Positions 18,965 to 28,674 are shown, counted from the first letter of the stretch. The stretch: DNA of 64,000 nt from Streptomyces sp. NBC_01296 (GCF_035984415.1 NZ_CP130720.1:3162001-3226000), one strand, 5' to 3'. Numbers and translations: made by a program. The notes: generated by a model from the sequence alone, not told the origin.

Positions 18965-20040
18965 GCGGGGGGCGCCCGCCGGGAGGGCTGAGGCCGTTCT
19001 CCCCGTTCTCGATCAAGACGAAGCTGGGCACGCTCGTCGTGGTCTCGGTCTTCATCACGACGGGCCTGCTGATGGTGGCCCTGCGCACGGACACCGAGCT
19101 GCGGTTCATCACGGTGTTCTCGGTGATCGCCTCGATGCTGATCACCCAGTTCGTGGCGCACAGCCTGACGGCGCCGCTGGACGACATGACCCGGGTGGCC
19201 CGGGCGATATCCCACGGGGACTACACGCGCCGGGTGCGCGGGGCCGGGCGCCGCGACGAGCTGGGCGACCTGGCCTCCACGATCAACCTGATGGCGGACG
19301 ACCTGGAGGCGGTGGACCAGCACCGCAAGGAGCTGGTCGCCAACGTCTCGCACGAGCTGCGCACGCCGATCGCGGCGCTGCGGGCGGTGCTGGAGAACGT
19401 GGTGGACGGGGTCTCCGAGGCCGATCCGGAGACCGTGCGGACGATGCTGAAGCAGACCGAGCGCCTCGGCCGGCTCGTGGAGACCCTGCTGGACCTGTCC
19501 CGGGTGGACAACGGGGTGGTCCCGCTGAAGGCCCGCCGCTTCGAGGTGTGGCCGTACCTGTCGGGGGTCCTGAAGGAATCGGGCCTCGCGGCCGCCGGCC
19601 GGCCGGGCCTGCTCTCCGGCTCCGGCGGGCACACCCGCAACGACGTGCACCTGCACCTGGACGTGTTCCCGCCCGAGCTCACGGCGTACGCGGACGCCGA
19701 GCGGCTGCACCAGGTGGTGGCGAACCTGATCGACAACGCGGTCAAGCACAGCCCGCCGCACGGCAGGGTCACCGTCCGTGCCCGGGCCGCGGAAGCGCCC
19801 GGCAGTCTCGCGCTGGAGGTACGGGACGAAGGCCCCGGCATCCCGGAGGCGGAGCGGCACCGGGTCTTCGAGCGGTTCAACCGGGGCAGCGCGAACGGCG
19901 GCGACGGCGGTACCGGACTGGGCCTGGCCATCGCCCGCTGGGCCGTCGGCCTGCACGGAGGGCATATCGGAGTGGCCGAATCGTCACGCGGCTGCCGGAT
20001 CCTCGTCACGCTTCCGGGCAGCTCCCCGGCGTCACATTGA
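18961..20040 (+). CDS. Two-component sensor histidine kinase
   Basis: The 359-residue membrane kinase has two helices close together (~23-41 and ~48-66), so almost no extracellular sensor is present and it probably reads a membrane or cytosolic signal. A HAMP domain (SLTAPLDDMTRVARAISHGDY) precedes the phosphoacceptor His in NVSHELRTPI (residue 131). The N-box LIDNAVKHSPPHG and the G2 box GGTGLGLAIARW complete the ATP-binding domain. It is the partner of the overlapping response regulator. The next gene, kgd, is about 260 bases away with its own leader. Confidence 0.95.
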   Translation: MSGGRPPGGLRPFSPFSIKTKLGTLVVVSVFITTGLLMVALRTDTELRFITVFSVIASMLITQFVAHSLTAPLDDMTRVARAISHGDYTRRVRGAGRRDELGDLASTINLMADDLEAVDQHRKELVANVSHELRTPIAALRAVLENVVDGVSEADPETVRTMLKQTERLGRLVETLLDLSRVDNGVVPLKARRFEVWPYLSGVLKESGLAAAGRPGLLSGSGGHTRNDVHLHLDVFPPELTAYADAERLHQVVANLIDNAVKHSPPHGRVTVRARAAEAPGSLALEVRDEGPGIPEAERHRVFERFNRGSANGGDGGTGLGLAIARWAVGLHGGHIGVAESSRGCRILVTLPGSSPASH

Positions 20041-20299
20041 CGTAGGGTTCGAGTGGGTAGGACATGATCTCGGCCACACGTGCCCGGGGTCCGTCAGGGG
20101 TGCGAAGCCATGGGGGCCGCAACCACGCTGCCCCCTACCCGAACCAGGCTGGTTTCCCGCCATTCAGAGCGGCGAAACCCGCCGTTCGGTGTGACCTACA
20201 TGACGTAAGTCCCGCCCGGTCTGCATCCAGCGGTCAGGGAGGCGTAGCCTTTATTCCCGCTGTCCATACCTTGTGAAGCGGAAGAGGGCGGTTGCCGCC

Positions 20300-23200
20300 G
20301 TGTCGCCACAGTCCCCCAGTAACTCGAGCACCACGACCGAAGCAGAGGGCGGGAAGACCCCTGCCTCAGGCTTCGGCGCCAATGAGTGGCTCGTCGACGA
20401 GATCTATCAGCAGTACCTCCAGGACCCGAATTCGGTCGACCGGGCCTGGTGGGACTTCTTCGCCGACTACAAGCCGGGGGGCATTGCGTCTCCGGTGAAG
20501 CCGGACGAGCCCAAGAAGTCCCCGACGACGGACGGCGCCTCCGCACAGGCCGCCCCTGCCGTCGCTCCGCAGGTCTCCGACGCTGCCGCCACGGGGGCGG
20601 CGAGCGCCGCCGCGCCCTCTCCTGTCGCCGCGCCCACGCCTGTGTCAGCTCCTGCCCCTGCTCCTGCCACCCCCTCTGGTGCCCCTGCTGTGACTGTCAC
20701 CTCCCAGGCCCAGGCCGCCGCACCGGCCGCCGCAGCCCCTCCGGCTCCGGCTCCGGCTCCGGCCTCCGCCGCCCCCGTCGCCGCCCAGAAGCCCGCGCCC
20801 GCTGCCGCGCCCACCGCCGGAGCCCCCGCGGGCCCCGAGCTGGTGACGCTCCGCGGCCCGGCCGCCGCGGTCGCCAAGAACATGAACGCGTCCCTCGACG
20901 TCCCGACGGCCACGTCCGTCCGCGCCGTCCCGGTGAAGCTGCTGTTCGACAACCGCATCGTCATCAACAACCACCTGAAGCGCGCCCGGGGCGGGAAGAT
21001 CTCCTTCACCCACCTCATCGGCTACGCGATGGTGCAGGCCATCAAGGCCATGCCGTCGATGAACTACTCCTTCGCGGAGAAGGACGGCAAGCCCACCCTG
21101 GTCAAGCCGGAGCACGTGAACTTCGGCCTCGCGATCGACCTGGTGAAGCCGAACGGCGACCGCCAGCTCGTCGTCGCCGGCATCAAGAAGGCCGAGACCC
21201 TCAACTTCTTCGAGTTCTGGCAGGCGTACGAGGACATCGTCCGCCGCGCCCGCGTCGGCAAGCTGACGATGGACGACTTCACCGGCGTCACCGTCTCGCT
21301 GACCAACCCCGGCGGCCTGGGCACCGTCCACTCCGTGCCCCGCCTGATGCCCGGACAGTCGGTCATCATGGGCGTCGGCTCCATGGACTACCCCGCCGAG
21401 TTCCAGGGCACCTCCCAGGACACCCTGAACAAGCTGGGCATCTCCAAGGTCATGACCCTGACCTCGACCTACGACCACCGGGTCATCCAGGGCGCCGCCT
21501 CCGGCGAGTTCCTGCGCATCGTCGCGAACTTCCTCCTCGGCGAGAACGGCTTCTACGACGACGTCTTCGAGGCCCTGCGCATCCCGTACGAGCCGGTCCG
21601 CTGGAACCGCGACATCGACGCCTCGCACGACGACGACGTCACGAAGGCCGCCCGCGTCTTCGAGCTGATCCACTCCTACCGGGTCCGCGGCCACGTCATG
21701 GCCGACACCGACCCGCTGGAGTACAAGCAGCGCAAGCACCCCGACCTCGACATCACCGAGCACGGCCTCACCCTGTGGGACCTGGAGCGCGAGTTCGCGG
21801 TCGGCGGCTTCTCCGGCAAGTCGATGATGAAGCTCCGCGACATCCTCGGCGTGCTGCGCGACTCGTACTGCCGCACCACCGGCGTCGAGTTCATGCACAT
21901 CCAGGACCCGAAGCAGCGCCGCTGGATCCAGGACCGCATCGAGCGCCCGCACTCCAAGCCGGAGCGCGAGGAGCAGCTGCGCATCCTGCGCCGCCTGAAC
22001 GCGGCCGAGGCCTTCGAGACCTTCCTGCAGACGAAGTACGTCGGCCAGAAGCGCTTCTCCCTCGAGGGCGGCGAGTCCGTCATCCCGCTGCTCGACGCCG
22101 TCATCGACTCGGCCGCCGAGGCCCGCCTCGACGAGGTCGCGATCGGCATGGCCCACCGCGGCCGCCTGAACGTGCTCGCGAACATCGTCGGCAAGTCGTA
22201 CGCGCAGATCTTCCGCGAGTTCGAGGGCAACCTCGACCCGAAGTCCATGCACGGCTCCGGCGACGTCAAGTACCACCTGGGCGCCCAGGGCACCTTCACG
22301 GGCCTGGACGGGGAGCAGATCAAGGTCTCGCTCGTCGCCAACCCCTCGCACCTGGAGGCGGTGGACCCGGTCCTGGAGGGCGTCGTCCGCGCCAAGCAGG
22401 ACGTCATCAACAAGGGCGGCACGGACTTCACCGTCCTGCCCGTCGCCCTGCACGGTGACGCGGCCTTCGCCGGCCAGGGCGTCGTCGCCGAGACGCTGAA
22501 CATGTCTCAGCTGCGCGGCTACCGCACCGGCGGCACCGTCCACGTCGTGATCAACAACCAGGTCGGCTTCACCGCCGCCCCGGAGTCCTCGCGTTCCTCG
22601 ATGTACGCGACCGACGTGGCCCGCATGATCGAGGCGCCGATCTTCCACGTGAACGGTGACGACCCGGAGGCCGTGGTCCGCATCGCGCGGCTCGCCTTCG
22701 AGTTCCGCCAGGCGTTCAACAAGGACGTCGTCATCGACCTCATCTGCTACCGCCGCCGCGGTCACAACGAGTCGGACAACCCGGCGTTCACGCAGCCGCT
22801 GATGTACGACCTGATCGACAAGAAGCGCTCGGTGCGCAAGCTGTACACCGAGTCCCTCATCGGTCGCGGCGACATCACGCTGGAAGAGGCGGAGCAGGCG
22901 CTCCAGGACTTCCAGGGCCAGCTGGAGAAGGTCTTCGCGGAGGTCCGCGAGGCCGCGACCTCCCCCGCCGCCGGCGCCCCGGTGACGCCCGTGCAGACCG
23001 CGCAGGAGTTCCCGGTCCCGGTGAACACCGCGATCTCGCAGGACGTCGTCAAGCGGATCGCCGAGTCCCAGGTCAACGTCCCGGACCACGTCACCGTGCA
23101 CCCGCGTCTGCAGCCGCAGCTGCAGCGCCGCGCGGCGATGATCGACGAGGGCACGATCGACTGGGGCATGGGCGAGACCCTCGCCTTCGGCTCGCTGCTG

Positions 23201-24205
23201 ATGGAGGGCACCCCGGTCCGCCTGTCGGGCCAGGACTCCCGCCGCGGCACCTTCGGCCAGCGCCACGCGGTCCTCATCGACCGGGAGACGGGCGAGGACT
23301 ACACCCCGCTCCAGTACCTCTCGGACGACCAGGCCCGCTACAACGTCTACGACTCGCTGCTCTCCGAGTACGCGGCCATGGGCTTCGAGTACGGCTACTC
23401 GCTGGCCCGTCCGGACGCGCTGGTCCTCTGGGAGGCCCAGTTCGGTGACTTCGTCAACGGCGCGCAGACCGTCGTCGACGAGTTCATCTCCTCGGCGGAG
23501 CAGAAGTGGGGCCAGACGAGCGGCGTCACGCTGCTGCTGCCGCACGGCTACGAGGGCCAGGGCCCGGACCACTCGTCCGCGCGTCCCGAGCGCTTCCTCC
23601 AGATGTGCGCGCAGGACAACATGACGGTCGCGATGCCGACCCTGCCGTCGAACTACTTCCACCTGCTGCGCTGGCAGGTCCACAACCCGCACCACAAGCC
23701 GCTCATCGTCTTCACCCCGAAGTCGATGCTGCGTCTGAAGGCGGCGGCGTCGAAGGCGGAGGAGTTCACGAGCGGCTCCTTCCGTCCGGTCATCGGCGAC
23801 TCGACCGTGGACCCGTCCGCGGTGCGCAAGGTCGTCTTCTGCGCGGGCAAGGTCTACTACGACCTGGAGGCCGAGCGGGAGAAGCGCGGCATCACCGACA
23901 CGGCGATCATCCGCATCGAGCGGCTGTACCCGCTGGCCGGCGCCGAGCTCCAGGCCGAGATCGCCAAGTTCCCGAACGCGGCGAAGTACATCTGGGCCCA
24001 GGAGGAGCCGGCGAACCAGGGTGCGTGGCCGTTCATCGCGCTGAACCTGATCGACCACCTCGACCTGGCGGTCGGCGCGGAGGTCCCGGCCGGCGAGCGC
24101 CTGCGCCGCATCTCGCGCCCGCACGGCTCCTCCCCCGCGGTGGGCTCGGCGAAGCGCCACCAGGCGGAGCAGCAGCTACTGCTGAACGAGGTCTTCGAGG
24201 CGTAG
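20300..24205 (+). CDS. kgd: Multifunctional 2-oxoglutarate decarboxylase/dehydrogenase (E1-E2 type)
   Basis: The 1301-residue enzyme acts at the 2-oxoglutarate step of the TCA cycle. Residues 1-60 contain the conserved [23 protein letters not shown] segment. A long Ala/Pro linker (~60-190) leads to an E2-like succinyltransferase domain ending near [13 protein letters not shown]. The thiamine diphosphate E1 part then fills the rest ([27 protein letters not shown], the typical ThDP region). This fused form is that of actinobacterial Kgd/OdhA, which works with a separate E3. The start chosen is GTG 20300 ([10 protein letters not shown]), as homologues begin with this segment; GTG 20273 is possible. 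A strong terminator follows. Confidence 0.97.
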   Translation: MSPQSPSNSSTTTEAEGGKTPASGFGANEWLVDEIYQQYLQDPNSVDRAWWDFFADYKPGGIASPVKPDEPKKSPTTDGASAQAAPAVAPQVSDAAATGAASAAAPSPVAAPTPVSAPAPAPATPSGAPAVTVTSQAQAAAPAAAAPPAPAPAPASAAPVAAQKPAPAAAPTAGAPAGPELVTLRGPAAAVAKNMNASLDVPTATSVRAVPVKLLFDNRIVINNHLKRARGGKISFTHLIGYAMVQAIKAMPSMNYSFAEKDGKPTLVKPEHVNFGLAIDLVKPNGDRQLVVAGIKKAETLNFFEFWQAYEDIVRRARVGKLTMDDFTGVTVSLTNPGGLGTVHSVPRLMPGQSVIMGVGSMDYPAEFQGTSQDTLNKLGISKVMTLTSTYDHRVIQGAASGEFLRIVANFLLGENGFYDDVFEALRIPYEPVRWNRDIDASHDDDVTKAARVFELIHSYRVRGHVMADTDPLEYKQRKHPDLDITEHGLTLWDLEREFAVGGFSGKSMMKLRDILGVLRDSYCRTTGVEFMHIQDPKQRRWIQDRIERPHSKPEREEQLRILRRLNAAEAFETFLQTKYVGQKRFSLEGGESVIPLLDAVIDSAAEARLDEVAIGMAHRGRLNVLANIVGKSYAQIFREFEGNLDPKSMHGSGDVKYHLGAQGTFTGLDGEQIKVSLVANPSHLEAVDPVLEGVVRAKQDVINKGGTDFTVLPVALHGDAAFAGQGVVAETLNMSQLRGYRTGGTVHVVINNQVGFTAAPESSRSSMYATDVARMIEAPIFHVNGDDPEAVVRIARLAFEFRQAFNKDVVIDLICYRRRGHNESDNPAFTQPLMYDLIDKKRSVRKLYTESLIGRGDITLEEAEQALQDFQGQLEKVFAEVREAATSPAAGAPVTPVQTAQEFPVPVNTAISQDVVKRIAESQVNVPDHVTVHPRLQPQLQRRAAMIDEGTIDWGMGETLAFGSLLMEGTPVRLSGQDSRRGTFGQRHAVLIDRETGEDYTPLQYLSDDQARYNVYDSLLSEYAAMGFEYGYSLARPDALVLWEAQFGDFVNGAQTVVDEFISSAEQKWGQTSGVTLLLPHGYEGQGPDHSSARPERFLQMCAQDNMTVAMPTLPSNYFHLLRWQVHNPHHKPLIVFTPKSMLRLKAAASKAEEFTSGSFRPVIGDSTVDPSAVRKVVFCAGKVYYDLEAEREKRGITDTAIIRIERLYPLAGAELQAEIAKFPNAAKYIWAQEEPANQGAWPFIALNLIDHLDLAVGAEVPAGERLRRISRPHGSSPAVGSAKRHQAEQQLLLNEVFEA

Positions 24206-24226
24206 TCGCTGCGCTTGCCCGAACGA

Positions 24227-24262
24227 AGGAAGGCCCGGCCCCTCTCGGGGGCCGGGCCTTCC
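24227..24262 (+). terminator. Strong hairpin terminator after kgd
   Basis: A perfect 16-bp stem (left arm begins GGAAGGCCCGG, right arm ends CCGGGCCTTCC) with a TCTC loop starts 22 bases after the kgd stop codon. Confidence 0.9.
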
Positions 24263-24703
24263 GGCTGTCCGGGGGACTTCGCTTGCTCGGGGCCTTCTCC
24301 CCCCCTCTCCCCACCACCGCCGAGCGGTGGTTGCCCACCCGCCCCCGTCGGCGGGCCTGTGGCTTCGGGGTTCGGCACCCAATCACCCGGGATCAGGGAG
24401 GGTTTGGGGGTTTCCCGTCAGTCTCATCGTCTCTCCGGTCCGGGCCGCCCTGTCAAGGGCGCTCCCTGCGGTCGCGTCGCTACGCGATGGCCTCCGGCCA
24501 CCCTGGACAGACCGTCCCGGCCCGGACATACGAAGACTGCCGGGAAGCCCCCAAAAGAACGGCACGGGTCGGAGAGAGGCACACGGGGAGATCAGGGAGG
24601 AGCTGCCCGGTTCCCTGGGGCCGGCCGAGGCCCACCACCCCGGCCGGCCAGGGTCGGAGGCCGGCCCGAGGAGACGTCCACCCGGGGCCCATAAGCAGGC
24701 TTG

Positions 24704-24824
24704 TTCCGGGTCGGTGGCGGCTCTACCCGCACGAAACAGCGACCAACGGCCCATCGGGAACCGCCGGTCGCGTCTGATCGCTACGCGCTCCTCGCCGACT
24801 GCACGCGACGGTCGTCCGGGGCTG
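24704..24824 (+). repeat. Left arm of 121-bp inverted repeat
   Basis: This segment matches the reverse complement of 26945-27065 without gaps. The first 41 bases are identical and 14 mismatches fall in the remaining 80 by hand count, about 88% identity. Together the arms bracket the GntR/HD module. Confidence 0.9.
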
Positions 24825-24862
24825 GGCATAGGCCGACACGGATCGCTACGCGGCTGAGGTGA

Positions 24863-24886
24863 CCTGGCGGCTATCAGCCCGCCAGG
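24863..24886 (-). terminator. Hairpin after the small minus-strand gene pair
   Basis: CCTGGCGG-CTATCAGC-CCGCCAGG is a perfect 8-bp stem 43 bases beyond the stop codon of the 57-residue gene read leftwards, so it probably ends that transcript. Confidence 0.6.
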
Positions 24887-24928
24887 GGCTGGTCGTGAAC
24901 AGTCCACGAGTCCAACGGGCCCGAGCGC

Positions 24929-25102
24929 TCAGCTGCGAGCCCGAAGTTCGGGGTGGTGTCTCATGATCAGCACGTTCATGTCGCTGACGCGCGACCGGTC
25001 ACGGTCGACATAGGCCTGGAAGCGCGCAGAGACGTGAGCGGCGCACTCGGCGCAGGAGTCCGGAGGGACCGGCAACCGCGGGAACAGGTCGGCAGCCTCC
25101 AT
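24929..25102 (-). CDS. 57-residue protein with CxxC motif, unknown function
   Basis: This tiny gene overlaps the stop of the one upstream by one base (TGATG), so it is probably translated by coupling. The product has one CAEC motif near residue 17 followed by CAAHVSARF, an Arg/Asp-rich helix (YVDRDRSRVSDMNVLIM) and the end RHHPELRARS. The Cys and His residues could bind zinc. I recognise no family. Continuous codon bias and the overlap argue that it is real. It ends just before a hairpin. Confidence 0.65.
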   Translation of the reverse strand: MEAADLFPRLPVPPDSCAECAAHVSARFQAYVDRDRSRVSDMNVLIMRHHPELRARS

Positions 25103-25341
25103 CACACGGCCCCGATGTTGGCCACGGCCGTGGAGATCTCCCGGCCGGACGGGCCCCGGACGTACGCCAGTACCACCCAGCGCTCGCGGACCGGGTCATC
25201 GGAGACGTCCTCCCGGACCACGGCCATCAGCTCACCCTCGACGCCGGACGCGATGTCACGGACCCGGCGGCGCAGGAGACGGTGGGGCACCGAAATGACG
25301 TCCCCCGAGTCGGCGCCGGAGGCATCGCAGTGTTGCGACAT
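25102..25341 (-). CDS. 79-residue protein divergent from GntR regulator
   Basis: The small soluble protein (MSQHCDASGADSG...) has a central SVPHRLLRRRVRDIASGVEGELMAV segment and a strand-rich end (RERWVVLAYVRGPSGREISTAV). No catalytic motif is visible and no named family was recognised. The ATG follows GAGGAGTGTCTGG. The TCTCTAGAGA palindrome overlaps the leader, so it is probably repressed by the adjacent GntR protein. It forms a two-gene unit with the 57-residue gene. Confidence 0.75.
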   Translation of the reverse strand: MSQHCDASGADSGDVISVPHRLLRRRVRDIASGVEGELMAVVREDVSDDPVRERWVVLAYVRGPSGREISTAVANIGAV

Positions 25342-25352
25342 CCAGACACTCC

Positions 25353-25482
25353 TCTCTAGAGATGTATGCACTACAGCCGATGCACGCTTAGACCGCAAGA
25401 GATCTCTAGAGATCTCAGCCGAAGGGGGTGGCCACGCTGGTGCGATGCGACGGCCCACCGGTGGCCCTAGGGTGTCTAGAGA
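25353..25482. promoter_or_regulatory. GntR operators: three TCTCTAGAGA-type palindromes
   Basis: TCTCTAGAGA (25353-25362), GAGATCTCTAGAGATCTC (25399-25416, perfect 18-bp palindrome) and TGTCTAGAGA (25473-25482, one change) lie in the 162-base gap between the divergent genes. The outer two overlap the leader and ribosome-site regions of the small gene and gntR. KorSA-like GntR repressors of actinomycete integrative elements use similar CTAGAG-type palindromes. Confidence 0.75.
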
Positions 25483-25503
25483 GGAGAAGGAGTGATCGGT
25501 TTC

Positions 25504-26262
25504 ATGACCAGCCAGGGCAGCGCCCGTCGGCCGAAGTACCAGCGGATCGCTGATGCGCTGAGGACCGCCATCCAGGCGGGCGAGTACGGTCCGGGCGACC
25601 GGCTGCCCGGGGAGAACGACCTCATGGCCACGTACGAGGTCGCCCGGATGACCGCACGCCAGGCCCTCGGCGTCCTGCAGAACGAAGGCATCGCGGAGGC
25701 ACGGAAGGGTGCCGGTGTGTTCGTCCGGGCGTTCAGGCCCCTGCGGCGGCGCGGTATCCAGCGGTTGGCGCACGAACAGTGGGGCTCAGGGCGCTCCATC
25801 TGGTCCGCCGATACCGAGGATCGAGAGCTCGTCGTCGATCAGATCGAAGTGCGTGAGGAGGAGGCGAACGACCGGATCTCCGGGGCCCTTGCTCTTCCCA
25901 CAGGGGCTCGCGCGTGGGTACGCAGCCGCCGTTTCGTGCTTGAGGGCAAACCCGTGCTTCTCGCGACGTCGTTCCTGCCGTCGGACATCGTCGCGGACTC
26001 TGCTGTCACCCAGGTCGACACGGGACCCGGCGGTACGTACGCGCGACTGGCCGAGCTGGGGCATGAACCCGTCCACTTCCGTGAGGAGATCCGGTGCCGG
26101 ATGCCCTCGGCCGACGAGGCCGAGCGGCTTTCGCTCGCCATGGGCACACCGGTGATCCGGATCGTCCGTACCGCCTTCGCCGAAGGCGGGCGGGCCGTTG
26201 AGGTCAACGAGATGACTCTGGACTCCGCTTCCTACGTCCTTGAGTACGACTTCGACGCCTGA
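25504..26262 (+). CDS. GntR family (HutC-type) transcriptional regulator
   Basis: The 252-residue regulator has an N-terminal winged helix (YQRIADALRTAIQAGEYGPGDRLP..., ending GAGVFVR, residues 11-75). A UTRA ligand domain (about 100-250) ends in EVNEMTLDSASYVLEYDFDA. ATG 25504 is used; GTG 25492 with a tighter ribosome site is an alternative and would add four residues. Palindromes in the upstream gap suggest it controls itself and the divergent small genes. Similar proteins (KorSA) control pSAM2-type integrative elements, but no integrase, excisionase or transfer genes are present here. Confidence 0.9.
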   Translation: MTSQGSARRPKYQRIADALRTAIQAGEYGPGDRLPGENDLMATYEVARMTARQALGVLQNEGIAEARKGAGVFVRAFRPLRRRGIQRLAHEQWGSGRSIWSADTEDRELVVDQIEVREEEANDRISGALALPTGARAWVRSRRFVLEGKPVLLATSFLPSDIVADSAVTQVDTGPGGTYARLAELGHEPVHFREEIRCRMPSADEAERLSLAMGTPVIRIVRTAFAEGGRAVEVNEMTLDSASYVLEYDFDA

Positions 26263-26268
26263 TCCACT

Positions 26269-26904
26269 GTGGGTCGAACCACCGGGCAGGGTTCGTCCCC
26301 CATCGGCCGCAGTCGCGGAGGAACCGTAGCGATCTGCTGCGCCCCTGCCTCCGATGGGCTGCCGACCGCTGTCACGCTCAAGCACACCCGCCGTACCGGC
26401 TGGTGGATGGCCGGCGTCAACGACCCCGAGAGCGTCGCCGAGCACTCGTGGCGGACGTCGCTCATTGCGTCGGTCATCGCGAAACTGGAGGGCGCCGATC
26501 CCGCGCGTGCCGCGTTCCTCGCCGTGTGGCACGACACCCAGGAGACCCGTACCGGGGACGTCAACCACCTCGGGAAGAAGTACGCGCCGGCCGGCGACCC
26601 GCAGGCCGTGACCGCCGACCAGACCGCGGGCATGCCCGACGTGCTCGCCTCGGCGATCCGGGAGCTGGTCGCCGAGTACGAGGCGAAGGACTCACCCGAG
26701 GCGGTCTGTGCGCGTGACGCGGACAAGCTGGAGTGCATGCTCCAGGGCATCGAGTACAAGGCCCAGGGCTACGAGAACGCACAGCGGTGGATCGACAACA
26801 GCCGGGCGCGGCTCACGACTGGGACAGGGCGGCGACTGGCCGACGAACTGCTCGCACAAGGACCGTTGGACTGGCTGCGGAACGCCCTCGGCGAGAAGGC
26901 CTGA
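26269..26904 (+). CDS. HD-domain phosphohydrolase (YfbR-like)
   Basis: The 211-residue protein resembles 5'-deoxynucleotidase YfbR and related HD hydrolases, which cleave dNMPs or other phosphates. Metal-site motifs are present: LKHTRRTGWWMAGV with ESVAEHSWRT (His), LAVWHDTQETRTGDV (HD pair) and RDADKLECMLQG (Asp). Start GTG 26269 is uncertain, since the first ~30 residues (SSPIGRSRGGTVAICC) are unlike the family and may come from a fused or wrongly chosen start. It lies six bases after gntR and should be cotranscribed. A nucleotide-pool role is only suggested by similarity. Confidence 0.8.
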   Translation: MGRTTGQGSSPIGRSRGGTVAICCAPASDGLPTAVTLKHTRRTGWWMAGVNDPESVAEHSWRTSLIASVIAKLEGADPARAAFLAVWHDTQETRTGDVNHLGKKYAPAGDPQAVTADQTAGMPDVLASAIRELVAEYEAKDSPEAVCARDADKLECMLQGIEYKAQGYENAQRWIDNSRARLTTGTGRRLADELLAQGPLDWLRNALGEKA

Positions 26905-27254
26905 CACCATGGACGGCCATCCGCTCACGCGCCCTTGGGGCGCTCAGCCCCGGACGGCCGTCGGACGCCGTCGACGAGGAGCGCGTAGCGATTCGACGCG
27001 ATCAGCGGCTCCTGATGGGCTGGTGGTCGCTGTTTCGTGCGGGTAGAGCCGCCACCGACCCGGAAGCCCATGGCGATGTGCCCCGGGGCGGCCGATGATC
27101 TTACCGATTCGTGACGCCCCCTCTGGGGACGCCCACAAGTCCCCTGCTGCCTCTAGCGTGTTCGTACATCCCCGAGTGCGACCGGTCGGCGCGAGCCGCA
27201 CCCGATGACGGTTCGAATCCGGGAAAGCCCGAAATTTCGTGAGAAGGCGGAAAA
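26905..27254. other. Intergenic stretch with the right repeat arm
   Basis: These 350 bases hold the right inverted-repeat arm and the leader of the coiled-coil gene. No other gene is supported. A fragment resembling a tRNA T-loop (GGTTCGAATCC at 27210-27220) was looked at and not accepted as a tRNA. Confidence 0.55.
26945..27065 (-). repeat. Right arm of 121-bp inverted repeat
   Basis: This is the reverse-complement partner of 24704-24824, about 88% identical over 121 gap-free bases. It starts 41 bases after the HD gene stop. The outer ends of the two arms are 2,362 bases apart. Confidence 0.9.
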
Positions 27255-27971
27255 ATGACGGTCGAGACGCTTCCCCTCTGCGCTTATCCGGAGTGCACCA
27301 ACCACCCCGAGGCGCCGACGCCCGGCAGTCCCGAGCCCCGGTACTGCGCCCACCCCGACCACAACGCGTTGGGCGCGTTCCGCAAGTTCCGGGCCAAGCG
27401 GCAGCAGCGCAAGGACGAGAAGCGCCAGGCGGCCGAGGCCAAGAAGGCGGCCGGGACGGCGCCCGCCGCGGACGCCCTTCACATCGAGCCGCCGATGGAG
27501 TCCGCTGCGGAAGCCGCAATGCCGGGCACGGACGGATCCGACCCTCGCACCGACCTCGTGGCGCTCATCTCCCAGCTGTCCACGGACCTGCCGGGCTACA
27601 TCGAGGAACTGGCCATCATCACGGACTCGGCCGCCGCCGAGGAGCGCATCCGGACCGTGACCCAGGCCGCGGCCCAGCGGACCCTGGACGCCGAACAGCG
27701 CACCGCGCTGGCGGAGGAGGCCGCGGACCTGGCCATCGCCCAACTGGACGTGGCCAAGCACCGGTTCGAGGAGGAAGCGGACAAGATCCGCCAGGAGGCC
27801 GCGCAGCAGGTGGCGGACGTGGCGTTCGTGCGGGCCGAGCTGGAGCGCTACCGCGAGCGGGTCGCCCAGCTGGAGGAGCGACTCGACGGCGTACGCGAGG
27901 AGGCGGACGCGGCCCGCCGGGAGCGCAGCGAGATCGCACGGCAGGCCGAACAGCACCGATGCGAGGTCTGA
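27255..27971 (+). CDS. Coiled-coil protein with N-terminal Cys/His cluster
   Basis: The 238-residue protein starts with a possible zinc knuckle ([11 protein letters not shown] ... RYCAHPDHN, residues 9-36). A very basic stretch ([17 protein letters not shown]) follows, then from ~95 a long Ala/Glu/Gln helix with heptad character to the C-terminus. This suggests a DNA-binding or scaffold protein with an elongated coiled coil. Similar proteins occur near replication and transfer genes of Streptomyces integrative elements, as I recall. The ATG follows GAAGGCGGAAAA. No enzyme motif is present. Confidence 0.75.
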   Translation: MTVETLPLCAYPECTNHPEAPTPGSPEPRYCAHPDHNALGAFRKFRAKRQQRKDEKRQAAEAKKAAGTAPAADALHIEPPMESAAEAAMPGTDGSDPRTDLVALISQLSTDLPGYIEELAIITDSAAAEERIRTVTQAAAQRTLDAEQRTALAEEAADLAIAQLDVAKHRFEEEADKIRQEAAQQVADVAFVRAELERYRERVAQLEERLDGVREEADAARRERSEIARQAEQHRCEV

Positions 27972-28120
27972 CGACCGCCCCCGAACCGCCGAGATCATTC
28001 ACCTCGGGGATTTACAGATCAATGCGCCGATTCGCCAGAGCTCCGCCGATGTGCCCGTCACGCACTCACAGACCAGTCCATTCACATATCGCAGCACGGA
28101 ATTACCCAACTGGAGGAAAC

Positions 28121-28495
28121 ATGTCTCGAACCGTCAAGCGGAGCACCAGGCTGGCAACGGTCGCCGGAATGGTGGCGGCCGTCGGCGCGGGAATGCTCGT
28201 GACCGCGCCTGCGAGCCAGGCGGCGCCGGTCGCGGCCTTCCGCCTCAGCAACTTCTCGGCGACCATCGCGAACATCTGCGTCCACACGGACGTCGCGACG
28301 AAGTGCTCGGGAAACATAGCGGCAGGGAAGAGCGAGGTTTACAAGGTGGAGTACAAGGGGGCTGGCAACTGGTACTGCACTGCGACCGCGAAGGGGCTGA
28401 CCGGCACCGCCAGCACTCCCTATTTCAGCCGGGCCAACGTAAAGGAATGCGCGGAGGTCGGCAACATTTTCGGTGCCAGCATCATGCTCAAGTGA
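28121..28495 (+). CDS. Small secreted protein with two likely disulfides
   Basis: The 124-residue protein has a clear signal peptide (MSRTVKRSTRLATVAGMVAAVGAG..., cleavage near ASQAAP). The mature part is about 89 residues with four cysteines (ICVHTDVATKC, WYCTA, VKECAE) that can form two disulfides. The ATG has a good GGAGGAAAC site. No family was recognised. It resembles small beta-rich extracellular Streptomyces proteins of unknown function. A bidirectional terminator separates it from the convergent fxsT-type gene. Confidence 0.8.
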   Translation: MSRTVKRSTRLATVAGMVAAVGAGMLVTAPASQAAPVAAFRLSNFSATIANICVHTDVATKCSGNIAAGKSEVYKVEYKGAGNWYCTATAKGLTGTASTPYFSRANVKECAEVGNIFGASIMLK

Positions 28496-28600
28496 CCGTC
28501 ACCGGGCGTTCTGAAATACCCCTTCGCCTCCTATTACGGCTGAGCGGTCCGGAGGACTCCGGCGCCGTCGTCACCTCGCACGACGGCTGAGGGTCCCGCC

Positions 28601-28643
28601 GGCGCCCGGTCTCGTGGACACCGCCACCACGGGACCGGGCGCC
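28601..28643. terminator. Bidirectional hairpin terminator
   Basis: A 17-bp stem (GGCGCCCGGTCTCGTGG with CCACGGGACCGGGCGCC, one G-T pair) sits between convergent genes ending at 28495 and 28675. Confidence 0.8.
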
Positions 28644-28674
28644 GGGCGCGACGCAGGCGTACCGCGTCCGCCGC

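Larger units (their letters stand above)
24263..24928. other. Non-coding, repeat-rich stretch
   Basis: About 670 bases contain no gene I can support; all frames lack ribosome sites and good codon bias. The 10-mer TCGCTACGCG occurs at 24477, 24778 and 24843, with an inverted copy at 26982-26991. The left arm of the 121-bp inverted repeat lies inside, as does a hairpin near the right end. The stretch looks like remnant or repeated intergenic DNA rather than a decayed protein gene. Confidence 0.6.

Noticed and set aside
20273..20299. Upstream GTG as kgd start
   Set aside because: It would add nine basic residues not expected in homologues; the SPQSPSNSS segment is the typical beginning.
20645..24160. 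Long minus-strand frame opposite kgd (1171 codons)
   Set aside because: Shadow of kgd caused by third-position G/C; no recognisable motif.
24215..24857. Overlapping open frames after kgd as protein genes
   Set aside because: No ribosome site or codon bias; the sequence contains the terminator, the repeat arm and 10-mer repeats.
24929..27065. Complete integrative element
   Set aside because: GntR regulator and palindromes resemble element control genes, but no integrase, excisionase, replication or transfer gene is present.
27207..27223. tRNA T-loop-like sequence (GGTTCGAATCC) that might mark an attachment site
   Set aside because: The T-stem does not pair fully, and no acceptor, D or anticodon arm is found nearby; too short to claim an att site.
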